This document shows positions 1-7,399 of a stretch of 36,327 bases of DNA, piece by piece. The stretch's first letter is position 1, and the number at the start of each line of letters is the position of its first letter. Position numbers and translations under genes: made by a program. Under the pieces are notes generated by a model, which was not told the origin of the DNA, ran no database searches, and saw nothing but the letters and a program-made list of their open reading frames with translations. The DNA lies in NCBI GenBank assembly GCA_027079365.1, contig JALWVW010000352.1, positions 1-36,327 of the forward strand, in the 5' to 3' direction. This DNA comes from Campylobacteraceae bacterium. GTDB taxonomy: Bacteria; Campylobacterota; Campylobacteria; Campylobacterales; Sulfurovaceae.

Positions 1-39
1 TTCAAGCTTGTCCAGAAAAGGGTAGGGGGTAAGTTTCAT
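1..39 (-). CDS. 5' end of an unidentified minus-strand gene (cut by window edge)
   Basis: Only the first 13 codons are inside the window, reading MKLTPYPFLDKLE from an ATG at position 39. A good ribosome binding site, GGAG followed by ACAGT, sits directly before the ATG, which is why I call a start here. It lies 43 nt downstream of the DUF2892 gene on the same strand and could be cotranscribed with it. A perfect inverted repeat (49-73) lies just upstream of the ribosome binding site. The fragment is too short to name a family. Confidence 0.5.
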   Translation of the reverse strand, partial: MKLTPYPFLDKLE

Positions 40-48
40 ACTGTCTCC

Positions 49-73
49 ATGCTATAGTAAGAGACTATAGCAT
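49..73. repeat. perfect 10-bp inverted repeat with 5-nt spacer
   Basis: The arms ATGCTATAGT (49-58) and ACTATAGCAT (64-73) are exact reverse complements around AAGAG. On the minus strand the repeat falls between the DUF2892 stop and the ribosome binding site of the cut-off gene. No T-run follows on either strand, so it is not a classical intrinsic terminator. An operator or an mRNA hairpin near the ribosome binding site fits better. Confidence 0.6.
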
Positions 74-82
74 GATACACTT

Positions 83-280
83 TTAATCTTTTTTAATGCT
101 GCATCCAGTGTTGATGCCAAGAAGTGCATAAGGTGGACACCATCCGATGATAGCGGTAAAGAGAAGTACCCCTCCCACTACATCAGCGATGATATTTCCA
201 TTCATTATACCCCAAGCGATAGCTGCGGCACCTACTGCACCTCTAATAACTCTGTCTATTTTTCCTACATTGCATGTCAT
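83..280 (-). CDS. DUF2892 (YgaP-type) small inner-membrane protein
   Basis: This 65-residue protein starts with the family hallmark CNVGKIDRVIRG, then two hydrophobic segments (about 13-28 and 30-46), and ends with the conserved GWCPPYALLGINTGC element. DUF2892 is the membrane domain that in E. coli YgaP is fused to a rhodanese; here it stands alone, as is common. It presumably sits in the inner membrane and may be linked to sulfur or NO chemistry, but no activity can be read from the sequence. The ATG at 280 has AGGAGT six bases upstream. A Crp/Fnr-like palindrome at 337-352 suggests redox- or NO-responsive control. Family assignment is firm; function is unknown. Confidence 0.85.
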   Translation of the reverse strand: MTCNVGKIDRVIRGAVGAAAIAWGIMNGNIIADVVGGVLLFTAIIGWCPPYALLGINTGCSIKKD

Positions 281-309
281 GTTTGACTCCTATATTTTAA
301 TTTGGTCGT

Positions 310-315
310 AGTATG
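310..315 (-). promoter_or_regulatory. putative -10 element of the DUF2892 gene
   Basis: On the minus strand CATACT reads as a -10 hexamer about 30 nt before the ATG, giving a start near 303. No -35 is evident. The palindrome at 337-352 would then be centred about 41.5 bp upstream of the transcription start, the class II activator position used by Crp/Fnr proteins. Confidence 0.35.
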
Positions 316-336
316 ACAGTATTTGGTTTTTTTGTC

Positions 337-352
337 TGTAACATAGGTTACA
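337..352. promoter_or_regulatory. Crp/Fnr-family-like operator TGTAAC-N4-GTTACA
   Basis: TGTAAC (337-342) and GTTACA (347-352) are perfect inverted half-sites with a 4-bp spacer, the architecture of Crp/Fnr-superfamily operators (compare TTGAT-N4-ATCAA for Fnr and TTAAC-N4-GTTAA for NssR in Campylobacter). It lies in the 273-bp divergent region, 57 bp from the DUF2892 start and about 200 bp from the dehydrogenase start. Which regulator binds it cannot be told from this window. Confidence 0.5.
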
Positions 353-513
353 CAAGGTCTCTGATATCTATTTTCTGTATATGGAAGTTCACACGGAGAA
401 GTAGCAATAAAGTGCAATTAAAACACTATCTTTCTTGTTTCTGTATCCTGTATCGCAGTACACGATAAGCAATTCTCTTTGGCAATATTATATCTCATAC
501 GCCAATAAAATGC

Positions 514-519
514 TATAAT
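514..519 (+). promoter_or_regulatory. -10 element of the FAD/Fe-S dehydrogenase gene
   Basis: A perfect TATAAT in the context TGCTATAATCC lies 34 bp before the ATG at 554, predicting a start near 526 and a leader of about 28 nt with GAGGAAAG as ribosome binding site. A -35 box is not obvious, which is normal for sigma-70 promoters in this phylum. Confidence 0.6.
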
Positions 520-553
520 CCTCTCATGTAAATAACACAGAGGAAAGTGAACT

Positions 554-3379
554 ATGATCTACGGCAAATACCAGACCTTTCATGATGAGATTAGTATGTT
601 TATAGAGAAGCGCTTTATCTTTACTGATCCTCTCCATACACTGACATACGGGACGGATGCATCGTTCTATAGGCTGGTGCCCAAGATTGTGGTCTGGATG
701 CACCAGGCAGAGGAGGTGAGTAGGCTTCTGGAGATTGCTGATAGGCTGGAGCTACCTGTGGTATTTCGGGCTGCGGGGACTTCGCTCTCGGGGCAGGCGA
801 TCACAGACTCGATCCTGGTGGTGACCTCCAGAGATTGGCGCGAGATTGCCTATGATGAGGTGGGTCAGTTGGTGACGCTGGCTCCCTCGGTAGTCGGAGC
901 AGATGCCAATGTCTATCTGGCTCCCTATGGACGCAAGATCGGCCCTGATCCTGCCAGTATCAGCTGTGCGATGATCGGCGGGATCGCAGCCAACAATGCC
1001 AGCGGAATGTGCTGTGGGGTAGCAGACAACTCCTATAAGACCCTGCATGGGATGAAGCTCATCCTCTCTGATGGTAGTCGTCTTGATACGGCTGATCCTG
1101 CCAGTAGAGAGGCGTTTGCCCAGAGCCATGCCACACTACTGGAATCTCTAGCAAAGCTCTCAGCAAAAACCCATGCAAACAGAGCCCTCAAGGAGAAGAT
1201 CGCACGCAAATTCAAGATCAAAAATACCTGCGGCTATAGTCTCAATGCGCTGATCGACTATGAGGATCCTATCGATATCCTCGCCCATCTGATGATCGGC
1301 TCAGAGGGGACACTGGGCTTCATTGAGGAGATCACCTACCGTACTGTCCCGGAGTATGCCGACAAAGCTTCTGCGTTGATGATCTTTGGGAGTATCAAGG
1401 ATGCCTGTGATGCCGTGCGTATCCTCAAGCAACACTGCTTTGAGGCAGTGGATGCAGCGGAGCTGATGGACAGGGCGGCACTGCGGTGCGTGGAGGACGA
1501 GGCTGGGATGCCAGAGTTCCTGCGTACACTTAGTCCAGAAGCAACGGCACTGCTGGTGGAGACCAGAGCGCCTGATGCAGTGAGACTCCAAGCCAATATC
1601 GAACAGATACTCTCTATGCTGGAGGGGATCGAGCCAGAACTGCCGCTACACTTCACAGATGATGCGAAAACCTATGATCGGTACTGGAAGATCCGCAAAG
1701 GACTTTTCCCTGCTGTAGGGGCTGTCAGGGAGGCGGGGACGACAGTGATCATCGAGGATGTGGCCTATCCCATTGCGCACTTGGCAGAGGCGACGCTGGA
1801 GTTGCAGGCGATGTTTGCCAAGTATGATTATGAGGAGGCGATCATCTTTGGGCATGCGTTGGAGGGCAATCTGCACTTTGTCTTTACGCAGGCATTTGAG
1901 GAGCAGAGCGAGATAGCACGTTATGAAAAGTTTATGGAGGAGGTGGCACAGCAGGTAGCCGTCACCTACAAAGGCAGTCTCAAGGCAGAGCATGGCACAG
2001 GCAGAAACATGGCACCCTTTGTCGAGCTAGAGTGGGGGAAGGATGCCTATGATCTGATGTGGGAGATCAAGGGGATCTTTGATCCCAAAGGTCTGCTCAA
2101 TCCTGGGGTCATCCTCAATAGAGACAGTAAAGTCCATCTCAAAAACTTCAAGGCTATGCCAGCAGCCGACCCGCTTGTCGATACTTGTATTGAGTGTGGG
2201 TATTGTGAACCCAAGTGCCCCTCCAACTATCTGACCCTGACCCCCAGACAGCGGATCGTGGCATTTAGGCATATGACGACACTGCAAGAGAGAGGAGAGC
2301 TGGAGAATCTGGAAGTACTGAAGGCGCAGTATCAGTACGAGGGGCTGGAGACCTGCGCCACCTGCCAGCTCTGCTCACTCTCCTGCCCGATCGGGATCGA
2401 TACAGGGGCACTGACCAAGAAACTCAGAGCCGAGCAGATCGGCAAAGTAGGGCAGAGTATCGCATGGCAGATTGCCAAACACTACAGTGGGGTATTGCAG
2501 AGTACCAGAGTGGCACTGAACAGTGTGCAGTGGCTGGGGGATAAGCTTCCCGACCGTACGCTCTATACTGGCACCCAGAAGCTCAGAAGCCTTACCGGTG
2601 CCAGTCTGCCACAGTGGACACCCAGCCTGCCCTCAGGAGAGAAGTTTGCTCCTGCCTTGTCAGGGAAAAGTAGCAGAGACAAAGTGGTCTACTTCTCCTC
2701 CTGCATCAATCGCACCATGGCAAACCCCAAACAGGGCGAAGAGAGACCGCTGTATGCGGTAGTGATCGGACTGCTAGAGAGAGCAGGCTACGAGGTGATC
2801 ATCCCTGAGGGTATCGAGGGGCTCTGCTGTGGGATGCCCTTTAGCTCCAAAGGCTACATGGAGCAGGGCAAGATGAAGTCTGATGAATTGGAGGAGGCAC
2901 TACGCATCGCCAGTGAAGATGGTAGATTTCCGATCCTCAGTGATATGTCTCCTTGCTCCAAGACCATGGCACAACACTTTGGTGAGCGGCTCAAAGTTTA
3001 TGATTCGGTGGAATTCATCGCTGAGTTTTTATTGGAGAGACTTCCGATCCGGAGGATTGATGAATCTATCGTCATTCACCACACCTGTAGTACCCGAAAG
3101 GAAGGATTGGTAGGTGCTTTTGAAAAGATCGCCAGAAGGTGTAGCAACAAGGTCACAGTACCCAAAAAGGTGAGCTGTTGCGGCTTTGCCGGAGATCGGG
3201 GCTTTACCTATCCAGAGCTCAACCGCTCTGCATTGAGGCATCTCAAATCTGAGATACCGGCAGACACTACATTGGCATTTTCTACGAGTAAGACCTGTGA
3301 GATAGGGCTGAGTGAAGAGAGTGGATTGGCGTATCGGTCTGTTTTTTATCTGCTGGAGCGGTGCGTACAGCAGATCTAG
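554..3379 (+). CDS. FAD- and Fe-S-binding respiratory D-lactate/2-hydroxyacid dehydrogenase
   Basis: This 941-residue fusion combines a GlcD-type flavoprotein with a GlpC/LutA-type iron-sulfur part. The PCMH FAD-binding domain covers roughly 43-220 (FRAAGTSLSGQ at 71-81, IGGIAANNASGMCCG at 141-155). The FAD-oxidase C-terminal domain follows (GHALEGNLHF near 433, EHGTGR near 479). Two 4Fe-4S motifs, CIECGYCEPKCP and CATCQLCSLSCP, lie near 545 and 600. Two cysteine-rich CCG modules lie near 755 and 873. The family oxidises D-lactate, glycolate or D-2-hydroxyglutarate and passes electrons to quinone; C. jejuni Cj1585c is a likely relative. It is monocistronic, behind TATAAT at 514, and converges on the next gene with an 11-bp gap. 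The substrate is inferred, most likely D-lactate. Confidence 0.85.
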   Translation: MIYGKYQTFHDEISMFIEKRFIFTDPLHTLTYGTDASFYRLVPKIVVWMHQAEEVSRLLEIADRLELPVVFRAAGTSLSGQAITDSILVVTSRDWREIAYDEVGQLVTLAPSVVGADANVYLAPYGRKIGPDPASISCAMIGGIAANNASGMCCGVADNSYKTLHGMKLILSDGSRLDTADPASREAFAQSHATLLESLAKLSAKTHANRALKEKIARKFKIKNTCGYSLNALIDYEDPIDILAHLMIGSEGTLGFIEEITYRTVPEYADKASALMIFGSIKDACDAVRILKQHCFEAVDAAELMDRAALRCVEDEAGMPEFLRTLSPEATALLVETRAPDAVRLQANIEQILSMLEGIEPELPLHFTDDAKTYDRYWKIRKGLFPAVGAVREAGTTVIIEDVAYPIAHLAEATLELQAMFAKYDYEEAIIFGHALEGNLHFVFTQAFEEQSEIARYEKFMEEVAQQVAVTYKGSLKAEHGTGRNMAPFVELEWGKDAYDLMWEIKGIFDPKGLLNPGVILNRDSKVHLKNFKAMPAADPLVDTCIECGYCEPKCPSNYLTLTPRQRIVAFRHMTTLQERGELENLEVLKAQYQYEGLETCATCQLCSLSCPIGIDTGALTKKLRAEQIGKVGQSIAWQIAKHYSGVLQSTRVALNSVQWLGDKLPDRTLYTGTQKLRSLTGASLPQWTPSLPSGEKFAPALSGKSSRDKVVYFSSCINRTMANPKQGEERPLYAVVIGLLERAGYEVIIPEGIEGLCCGMPFSSKGYMEQGKMKSDELEEALRIASEDGRFPILSDMSPCSKTMAQHFGERLKVYDSVEFIAEFLLERLPIRRIDESIVIHHTCSTRKEGLVGAFEKIARRCSNKVTVPKKVSCCGFAGDRGFTYPELNRSALRHLKSEIPADTTLAFSTSKTCEIGLSEESGLAYRSVFYLLERCVQQI

Positions 3380-3390
3380 GAGATTGGAAC

Positions 3391-4029
3391 CTATTTCTTC
3401 TTGAGGATAGACTGGATGATCCCCTCGAGCTTCTCTTCACTAGGCATACCGGGTACCATACCTACAGCCCTGCCTTCTCCATCGAGTACCAGCAGGAAGG
3501 GAATGTAACCCTGCCAGCCTGCTCTTTGCGCAATATAATCTACAAATTGTCCCGCATCAGCAGAAGCGACTACATCATAATTGATCGGCTTTCCGGCTGC
3601 CCTGAATGCCTCCAGAGCACGTACGGGTGCCTCGAGTGACTTTTTCTGTGCAGCTGTTTTGGCTTTGTTCTCCAGATACCAGGAGACTTTTTTCATATCG
3701 ATATTTTTGGGATCTTTGACATATTCGAGTAGTGAAGCTCTTGTCTCCTTGGTGGTAGTCTCAAAAGCGACGATGCGTAGCTGATCTTTGTACTTCTCCT
3801 GGAGCTTGGCATGGTGGGGGATGCTTAGCAGGCAAGGCCCGCACCAGGTACCCCAAAATTCGATAAAGACAATCTTTCCTTGGTAGGGCTCAGTCACAAT
3901 ACCCTCGGGTGTTCCTTTGAATCGCAACATCTTGCCTTTGATGGTGGAGATGTTGAATGTGTCGTTGGCTGCATGGATTGTACTGCCAAAGAGCAGTGTC
4001 AGTAGTAGTGCTGAGATGATTTTTCTCAT
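3391..4029 (-). CDS. secreted TlpA/ResA-like thioredoxin (WCGPC)
   Basis: The 212-residue protein has a Sec signal peptide (cleavage near AHA-AN, about residue 21) and a thioredoxin fold with WGTWCGPCLLS near 60-70 and a cis-Pro in GYIPFLL. It should be a periplasmic thiol-disulfide oxidoreductase; such proteins commonly reduce apocytochrome c or other periplasmic disulfides. Compared with the paralogue at 4937-5506 it has an extra segment of about 30 residues before the C-terminal strands. Both share QRAGWxGxIP and a Lys-rich end, a sign of gene duplication. A -10 TAGAAT (4056-4061) and AGAGGAAA before the ATG support the start. The electron donor and substrate are unknown. Confidence 0.85.
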   Translation of the reverse strand: MRKIISALLLTLLFGSTIHAANDTFNISTIKGKMLRFKGTPEGIVTEPYQGKIVFIEFWGTWCGPCLLSIPHHAKLQEKYKDQLRIVAFETTTKETRASLLEYVKDPKNIDMKKVSWYLENKAKTAAQKKSLEAPVRALEAFRAAGKPINYDVVASADAGQFVDYIAQRAGWQGYIPFLLVLDGEGRAVGMVPGMPSEEKLEGIIQSILKKK

Positions 4030-4055
4030 AGTTTCCTCTTATGTTTGAATCCGTT

Positions 4056-4061
4056 ATTCTA
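4056..4061 (-). promoter_or_regulatory. -10 element of the WCGPC thioredoxin gene
   Basis: TAGAAT on the minus strand lies 26 bp upstream of the ATG at 4029, predicting a short leader that carries the AGAGGAAA ribosome binding site. It is divergent from the dprA promoter. Confidence 0.45.
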
Positions 4062-4133
4062 TCTTGATAAGTTTAATAGCTATCAATAGTATGACAATTT
4101 GAAAGACTTTTTCCAAAAATATCAAAAATATCC

Positions 4134-4139
4134 TATACT
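4134..4139 (+). promoter_or_regulatory. -10 element of dprA, suggesting a leaderless mRNA
   Basis: TATACT is separated from the ATG at 4147 by only seven bases, so the transcription start should fall at or next to the start codon. No strong Shine-Dalgarno is present (only AGGT directly before the ATG). Confidence 0.4.
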
Positions 4140-4146
4140 TGCAGGT

Positions 4147-4920
4147 ATGAATAGAATCATAGAAAAAATAGAGGCACTCTCGGTGATGAAAAAGTACCCA
4201 CAGAAGCTCTCCTACAAGGGTGACCTCTCACTACTGGAGCGGCCAAAGGTGTCTATCGTAGGCTCAAGGAGACCCTCCTCCTATACGCGTCAGTATACGC
4301 AGGATATCGCTACTGCACTGGTCAAGAGAGGGGTGGTGACTGTAAGTGGTGCTGCAATGGGCGTGGATGCTGTCGCCCATCTGGGTGCGGGGATGGACAA
4401 TACGATTGCGGTATTGCCCTCAGGTATCGATATTCGCTATCCCGCGGTCAATCGGGAGTTGATAGCTGGCATTGAGGCACAGGGCTTGACACTGAGCCAG
4501 TTTGAAGAGGGGTTTAGGGCTACGAGCTGGAGCTTTGTCCTGCGCAATGAAATCGTGGTGGCATTGGGAGATGTGCTGGTGGTGACAGAGGCGGATGAGG
4601 GCAGTGGTTCGATGCGTTCGGTAGAGTATGCATTGGAGATGGGAAAGGAGATCTTCGTGCTTTCTCAGAGGATAGGGGAGAGCATGGGCACGAATACGCT
4701 CTTGAGGCAAGGGCTCGCGCAACCGATCTATGCGATAGAGGATTTTGCTGCTCGATTTGGCGTAGAGACAGCTACAGCACTTCCCAAAGATGCTTTCTAT
4801 TACTTTTGTCAGCAGCATCCTACGCTGGATAGTGTAGTTGAGGCATTTGGGGATCGGGTTTATGTGGCTGAACTGGAAGGGATCGTGAGGATAGAGGGAG
4901 GGATCGTCTCTTTGGTGTGA
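4147..4920 (+). CDS. dprA: DNA processing protein DprA (Smf)
   Basis: DprA binds incoming single-stranded DNA during natural transformation and loads RecA. The Rossmann-like core is clear: VSIVGSRRPS, VTVSGAAMGVDAVAH, IAVLPSGIDIRYPAVNREL, FVLRNEIVVALGDVLVVTEA and SGSMRSVEYALEMGKEIF. A short winged-helix-like C-terminus follows. I prefer the ATG at 4147 (257 residues) over the in-frame TTG at 4099, because the length fits relatives and TATACT lies at 4134-4139. In Helicobacter pylori dprA (HP0333) is next to dprB/ruvX (HP0334). Here ruvX is 2.5 kb downstream, with two thioredoxin genes and a glycosidase between, so the pair is probably not one transcript. Identification is firm. Confidence 0.93.
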   Translation: MNRIIEKIEALSVMKKYPQKLSYKGDLSLLERPKVSIVGSRRPSSYTRQYTQDIATALVKRGVVTVSGAAMGVDAVAHLGAGMDNTIAVLPSGIDIRYPAVNRELIAGIEAQGLTLSQFEEGFRATSWSFVLRNEIVVALGDVLVVTEADEGSGSMRSVEYALEMGKEIFVLSQRIGESMGTNTLLRQGLAQPIYAIEDFAARFGVETATALPKDAFYYFCQQHPTLDSVVEAFGDRVYVAELEGIVRIEGGIVSLV

Positions 4921-4936
4921 CCCCTCCTTGCGGCAG

Positions 4937-5506
4937 TTATTTTTGTGTGGCGGTGTTTGTATCGGCTTTGGTTACGACAGGAGTACTTTTTTTCTTGGCG
5001 ATCATGTCCTGGATCACCTTTTCCAAACTCTCCTGTGGGATGAGCCCTGGCTGTACGATCTGCACTGCACCCTCCTGATCCAGGATTAGCAGCAGTGGGA
5101 TGGAGCCTGTCCACCCGGCTCTCTGTGTGATGTACTCGACGAAAGCGTAGCCATCTTTATACTCTACGATATCATAGTTCATGCCTTTGGATTTGGCAAA
5201 GGTCTTGAGCTTCTCTTTGGGCGTAGCCTGGACTTCAATTGCAAGCATGGCCATTTGGTCTTTATACTTTTTTGTCAGTTCGATATAGTGGGGTATGGAC
5301 ATAAGACAGGGAGGGCAGTGTGTACCCCAGAATTCTACAAACATGATCTTCCCTTTGTATTCAGGAATAGTAAACCCTTTGTCTGTACCGATGATATGAA
5401 TTGTTTTGTCATTGATGGTTTTGAGGGTCATGGTATTGTCTGAAGCAGCCTGTGTGATACCAGTGCCAATCAGTATAATGGTTAAAAAATAGAATAGTTT
5501 TTTCAT
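4937..5506 (-). CDS. secreted TlpA-like thioredoxin (CPPC)
   Basis: The 189-residue protein has a signal peptide (MKKLFYFLTIILIGTGITQA) and a thioredoxin domain with WGTHCPPCLMS near 57-67 and cis-Pro in GSIPLLL. A CPPC centre differs from CGPC and usually shifts the redox potential. The core matches the protein at 3391-4029 closely (QRAGWTG, LDQEGAVQIVQPG). A Lys/Thr-rich tail of about 15 residues, likely disordered, ends the protein. The gene follows the CKSC paralogue (stop at 5516) after 9 bp, so the two are one operon. It converges on dprA with a 16-bp gap. It is a periplasmic thiol-disulfide oxidoreductase of unknown partner. Confidence 0.83.
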   Translation of the reverse strand: MKKLFYFLTIILIGTGITQAASDNTMTLKTINDKTIHIIGTDKGFTIPEYKGKIMFVEFWGTHCPPCLMSIPHYIELTKKYKDQMAMLAIEVQATPKEKLKTFAKSKGMNYDIVEYKDGYAFVEYITQRAGWTGSIPLLLILDQEGAVQIVQPGLIPQESLEKVIQDMIAKKKSTPVVTKADTNTATQK

Positions 5507-5515
5507 AATGTTTCC

Positions 5516-6226
5516 TTAGTTCTTTTTATTGTAGTGTGCAATGAGCTTTTGAATATATGTTTTGTAGGCTTTCTTATCCGAGATACCGGCAGTGATGCCA
5601 GCTGTTTGGCCTTCATAGCCGAAGACAACAGTAAAAGGCAGTCCACCGCCTCGTTTGGCTTTGCCTCTGGGTTTATCGAACTGGTATTTGTAGAGTGTCT
5701 GCATTGTAAAGGCGAGGTTGCCCTGGTTGGAGAGTACTGAGATGATAGGGAAGCCTAAGTGATGCTTCTTAGCAAAAGCTCTGATATCGGATTCGTTTTT
5801 CTCTATGATCTTCTTGACTGCTTTGCCATTGGCTTTTTTCTGTCTGACTAGTTTTTCCAGCTTCTTTTTCTGTGTGTTGCCAATTTCCAATGCTACGATC
5901 TTGAGCTTTTCTGGAAAAGCTTTCTGGAGTGTCGCCATCTCTTCGAGCCATTTTGCGCAGCTTTTACAGTCCATTTTCCATACGACAAGCAGGGTGATCT
6001 TGCCCTCCCCCCCATCAAAAGTATACCCCTTTTTAGTAGAGAGCAGATGTATGCGTTTGCCATCAACCGTGGAGACGGTAAAGTCGTCCTGTAGCATCCA
6101 TGCAGGTGGCTTTTTCGTCTGTGTTTTACTGTCAGGCTTGAGGAGTTTTTTGCCTGGAGTGGTGGCTTCGGCATGGCTAAGTGATGCCAACAGTACTAAA
6201 GCAGTGAATATTTGAATCAATTTCAT
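5516..6226 (-). CDS. secreted divergent thioredoxin-like protein (CKSC)
   Basis: The 236-residue protein has a signal peptide ending near SLSHA (about residue 19) and a basic Pro/Lys linker. The thioredoxin-like domain has VVWKMDCKSCAKWLEEM near 85-99 and a cis-Pro in GGGLPFTVVF. The tryptophan before the CxxC is shifted (WKMDC rather than WC), and an insertion rich in Lys/Glu separates the motif from the core. The N-terminal strand FTVSTVDGKRIHLLSTKKG resembles the other two thioredoxins here, so it is probably a diverged paralogue. It is first in an operon with the CPPC gene. A -10 TATAAT at 6256-6261 and GAAGGAAAG upstream of the ATG support the start. Confidence 0.78.
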   Translation of the reverse strand: MKLIQIFTALVLLASLSHAEATTPGKKLLKPDSKTQTKKPPAWMLQDDFTVSTVDGKRIHLLSTKKGYTFDGGEGKITLLVVWKMDCKSCAKWLEEMATLQKAFPEKLKIVALEIGNTQKKKLEKLVRQKKANGKAVKKIIEKNESDIRAFAKKHHLGFPIISVLSNQGNLAFTMQTLYKYQFDKPRGKAKRGGGLPFTVVFGYEGQTAGITAGISDKKAYKTYIQKLIAHYNKKN

Positions 6227-6255
6227 AGACTTTCCTTCATCTTTAAAGTTCCAAA

Positions 6256-6261
6256 ATTATA
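6256..6261 (-). promoter_or_regulatory. -10 element of the CKSC/CPPC thioredoxin operon
   Basis: TATAAT on the minus strand lies 29 bp before the ATG at 6226, with GAAGGAAAG as ribosome binding site in between. Confidence 0.6.
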
Positions 6262-6290
6262 CCACAGATGATAAACTCAATGTTAATGGG

Positions 6291-6296
6291 TATAAT
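6291..6296 (+). promoter_or_regulatory. -10 element of the GH3 gene, suggesting a leaderless mRNA
   Basis: TATAAT ends six bases before the ATG at 6303 and no Shine-Dalgarno is present, so transcription should start at or beside the A of the start codon. Confidence 0.5.
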
Positions 6297-6302
6297 ATCA
6301 AC

Positions 6303-7397
6303 ATGAAAAAACAATTCCTTATCCTGTCACTGCTCGTTGGGAGCATCTATGCTAAAACCCTCGATCAGAAGATCGCCAATATGTTTATCCTTGGATTTTA
6401 TGGGACAACGGTTGATAATCACAGCAAAATAGTGCGCGATATATGCCAAAGAGGACTGGGGGGAGTCCTGTTGTTTGAGCGCCATCCAACCCGACATAGC
6501 AGGGCTAAGAACATCACTTCACCCAGTCAGCTGAAGAGGTTGACAAAGAGGCTCAGCAGCAGTTGTACCCATCAGCCGCTTATTGCTGTGGATCAGGAGG
6601 GTGGCAAAGTACAACGACTCAAGCGTAAGGATGGTTTCTATGGTCGCTATGAAAAAGCTGCTGTACTGGGAAGTAAGACGATGGATGTCGCCAAAAAAGT
6701 ATATCAGAATATGGCGCAGGAGCTGCATCGTGTCGGGATTAATTTTAATCTTGCTCCAGTAGCGGATATGGCAGTCAACAGACAGAACCGGGTGATCTAC
6801 AGGCTTGGCAGAAGCTATGGAAACAGAGCCGAACGCGTGGCGCTGTTTGACAAGATATTCATCAACGCGATGCATAGCCGAAAGATACTCACCTCTCTCA
6901 AGCATTTTCCCGGACATGGCTCCAGTATGCAAGATTCGCACAAGGGATTTGTCGATATCAGTCAGACCTGGAGCAGAAGAGAACTGGAGCCTTTTAAACA
7001 GGTGATTGAGGCGGGCAAGACAGATTCTATAATGGTGGCACATGTCTTCAATCGCCATCTGGACAGTCGCTATCCGGCATCGCTTTCCTATAAGACAGTG
7101 ACAGGGCTGCTCCGTAGCAAACTGGGTTATCAGGGTGTGGTGATAAGTGACGACCTGCAGATGTACGCAATCAGTAAGCACTATCCACTGAAGGAGGCGG
7201 TTAGATTGGCGATCAATGCGGGTGTGGATATCCTGCTCTTTGGCAATCAGCTTGATCCCAAACACGAGGTGAGTATCCAAAAACTAGTCTCTATTGTAAA
7301 ATCGCTGCTGTCACAAGGCAAGATTACTCGAGAGAGCATAGAGCGCGCCAACAGACGCATTGATGCGATGAAAATCAAAATAGGACTGGGAAAATAG
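6303..7397 (+). CDS. secreted NagZ-like glycoside hydrolase family 3 protein
   Basis: The family 3 TIM barrel carries the NagZ hallmarks: VDQEGGKVQRL near 97-107, KHFPGHG at 200-206 followed by the Asp-His dyad D211/H213 (QDSH), and the nucleophile region ISDDLQM at 281-287. Such enzymes remove N-acetylglucosamine from muropeptides, anhydromuropeptides or beta-linked chains. The first 18 residues (MKKQFLILSLLVGSIYAK) are a signal peptide, so it should act in the periplasm, unlike the cytosolic NagZ of Gram-negative recycling pathways. At 364 residues it is a normal single-domain size. It ends 2 bp before ruvX, so the two are probably cotranscribed. The exact glycan is unknown. Confidence 0.87.
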   Translation: MKKQFLILSLLVGSIYAKTLDQKIANMFILGFYGTTVDNHSKIVRDICQRGLGGVLLFERHPTRHSRAKNITSPSQLKRLTKRLSSSCTHQPLIAVDQEGGKVQRLKRKDGFYGRYEKAAVLGSKTMDVAKKVYQNMAQELHRVGINFNLAPVADMAVNRQNRVIYRLGRSYGNRAERVALFDKIFINAMHSRKILTSLKHFPGHGSSMQDSHKGFVDISQTWSRRELEPFKQVIEAGKTDSIMVAHVFNRHLDSRYPASLSYKTVTGLLRSKLGYQGVVISDDLQMYAISKHYPLKEAVRLAINAGVDILLFGNQLDPKHEVSIQKLVSIVKSLLSQGKITRESIERANRRIDAMKIKIGLGK

Positions 7398-7399
7398 AG

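Noticed and set aside
4099..4146. Upstream TTG start for dprA
   Set aside because: It adds 16 residues not expected in the family, and a -10 element lies within this segment.
5805..6215. 136-codon plus-strand frame with a hydrophobic start
   Set aside because: It is the antisense of the CKSC thioredoxin gene; the hydrophobic look comes from reading Lys codons backwards as Phe.
6519..7280. 253-codon open frame on the minus strand
   Set aside because: It lies wholly inside the GH3 gene in antisense, has no domain pattern or ribosome binding site, and the GH3 motifs are complete.
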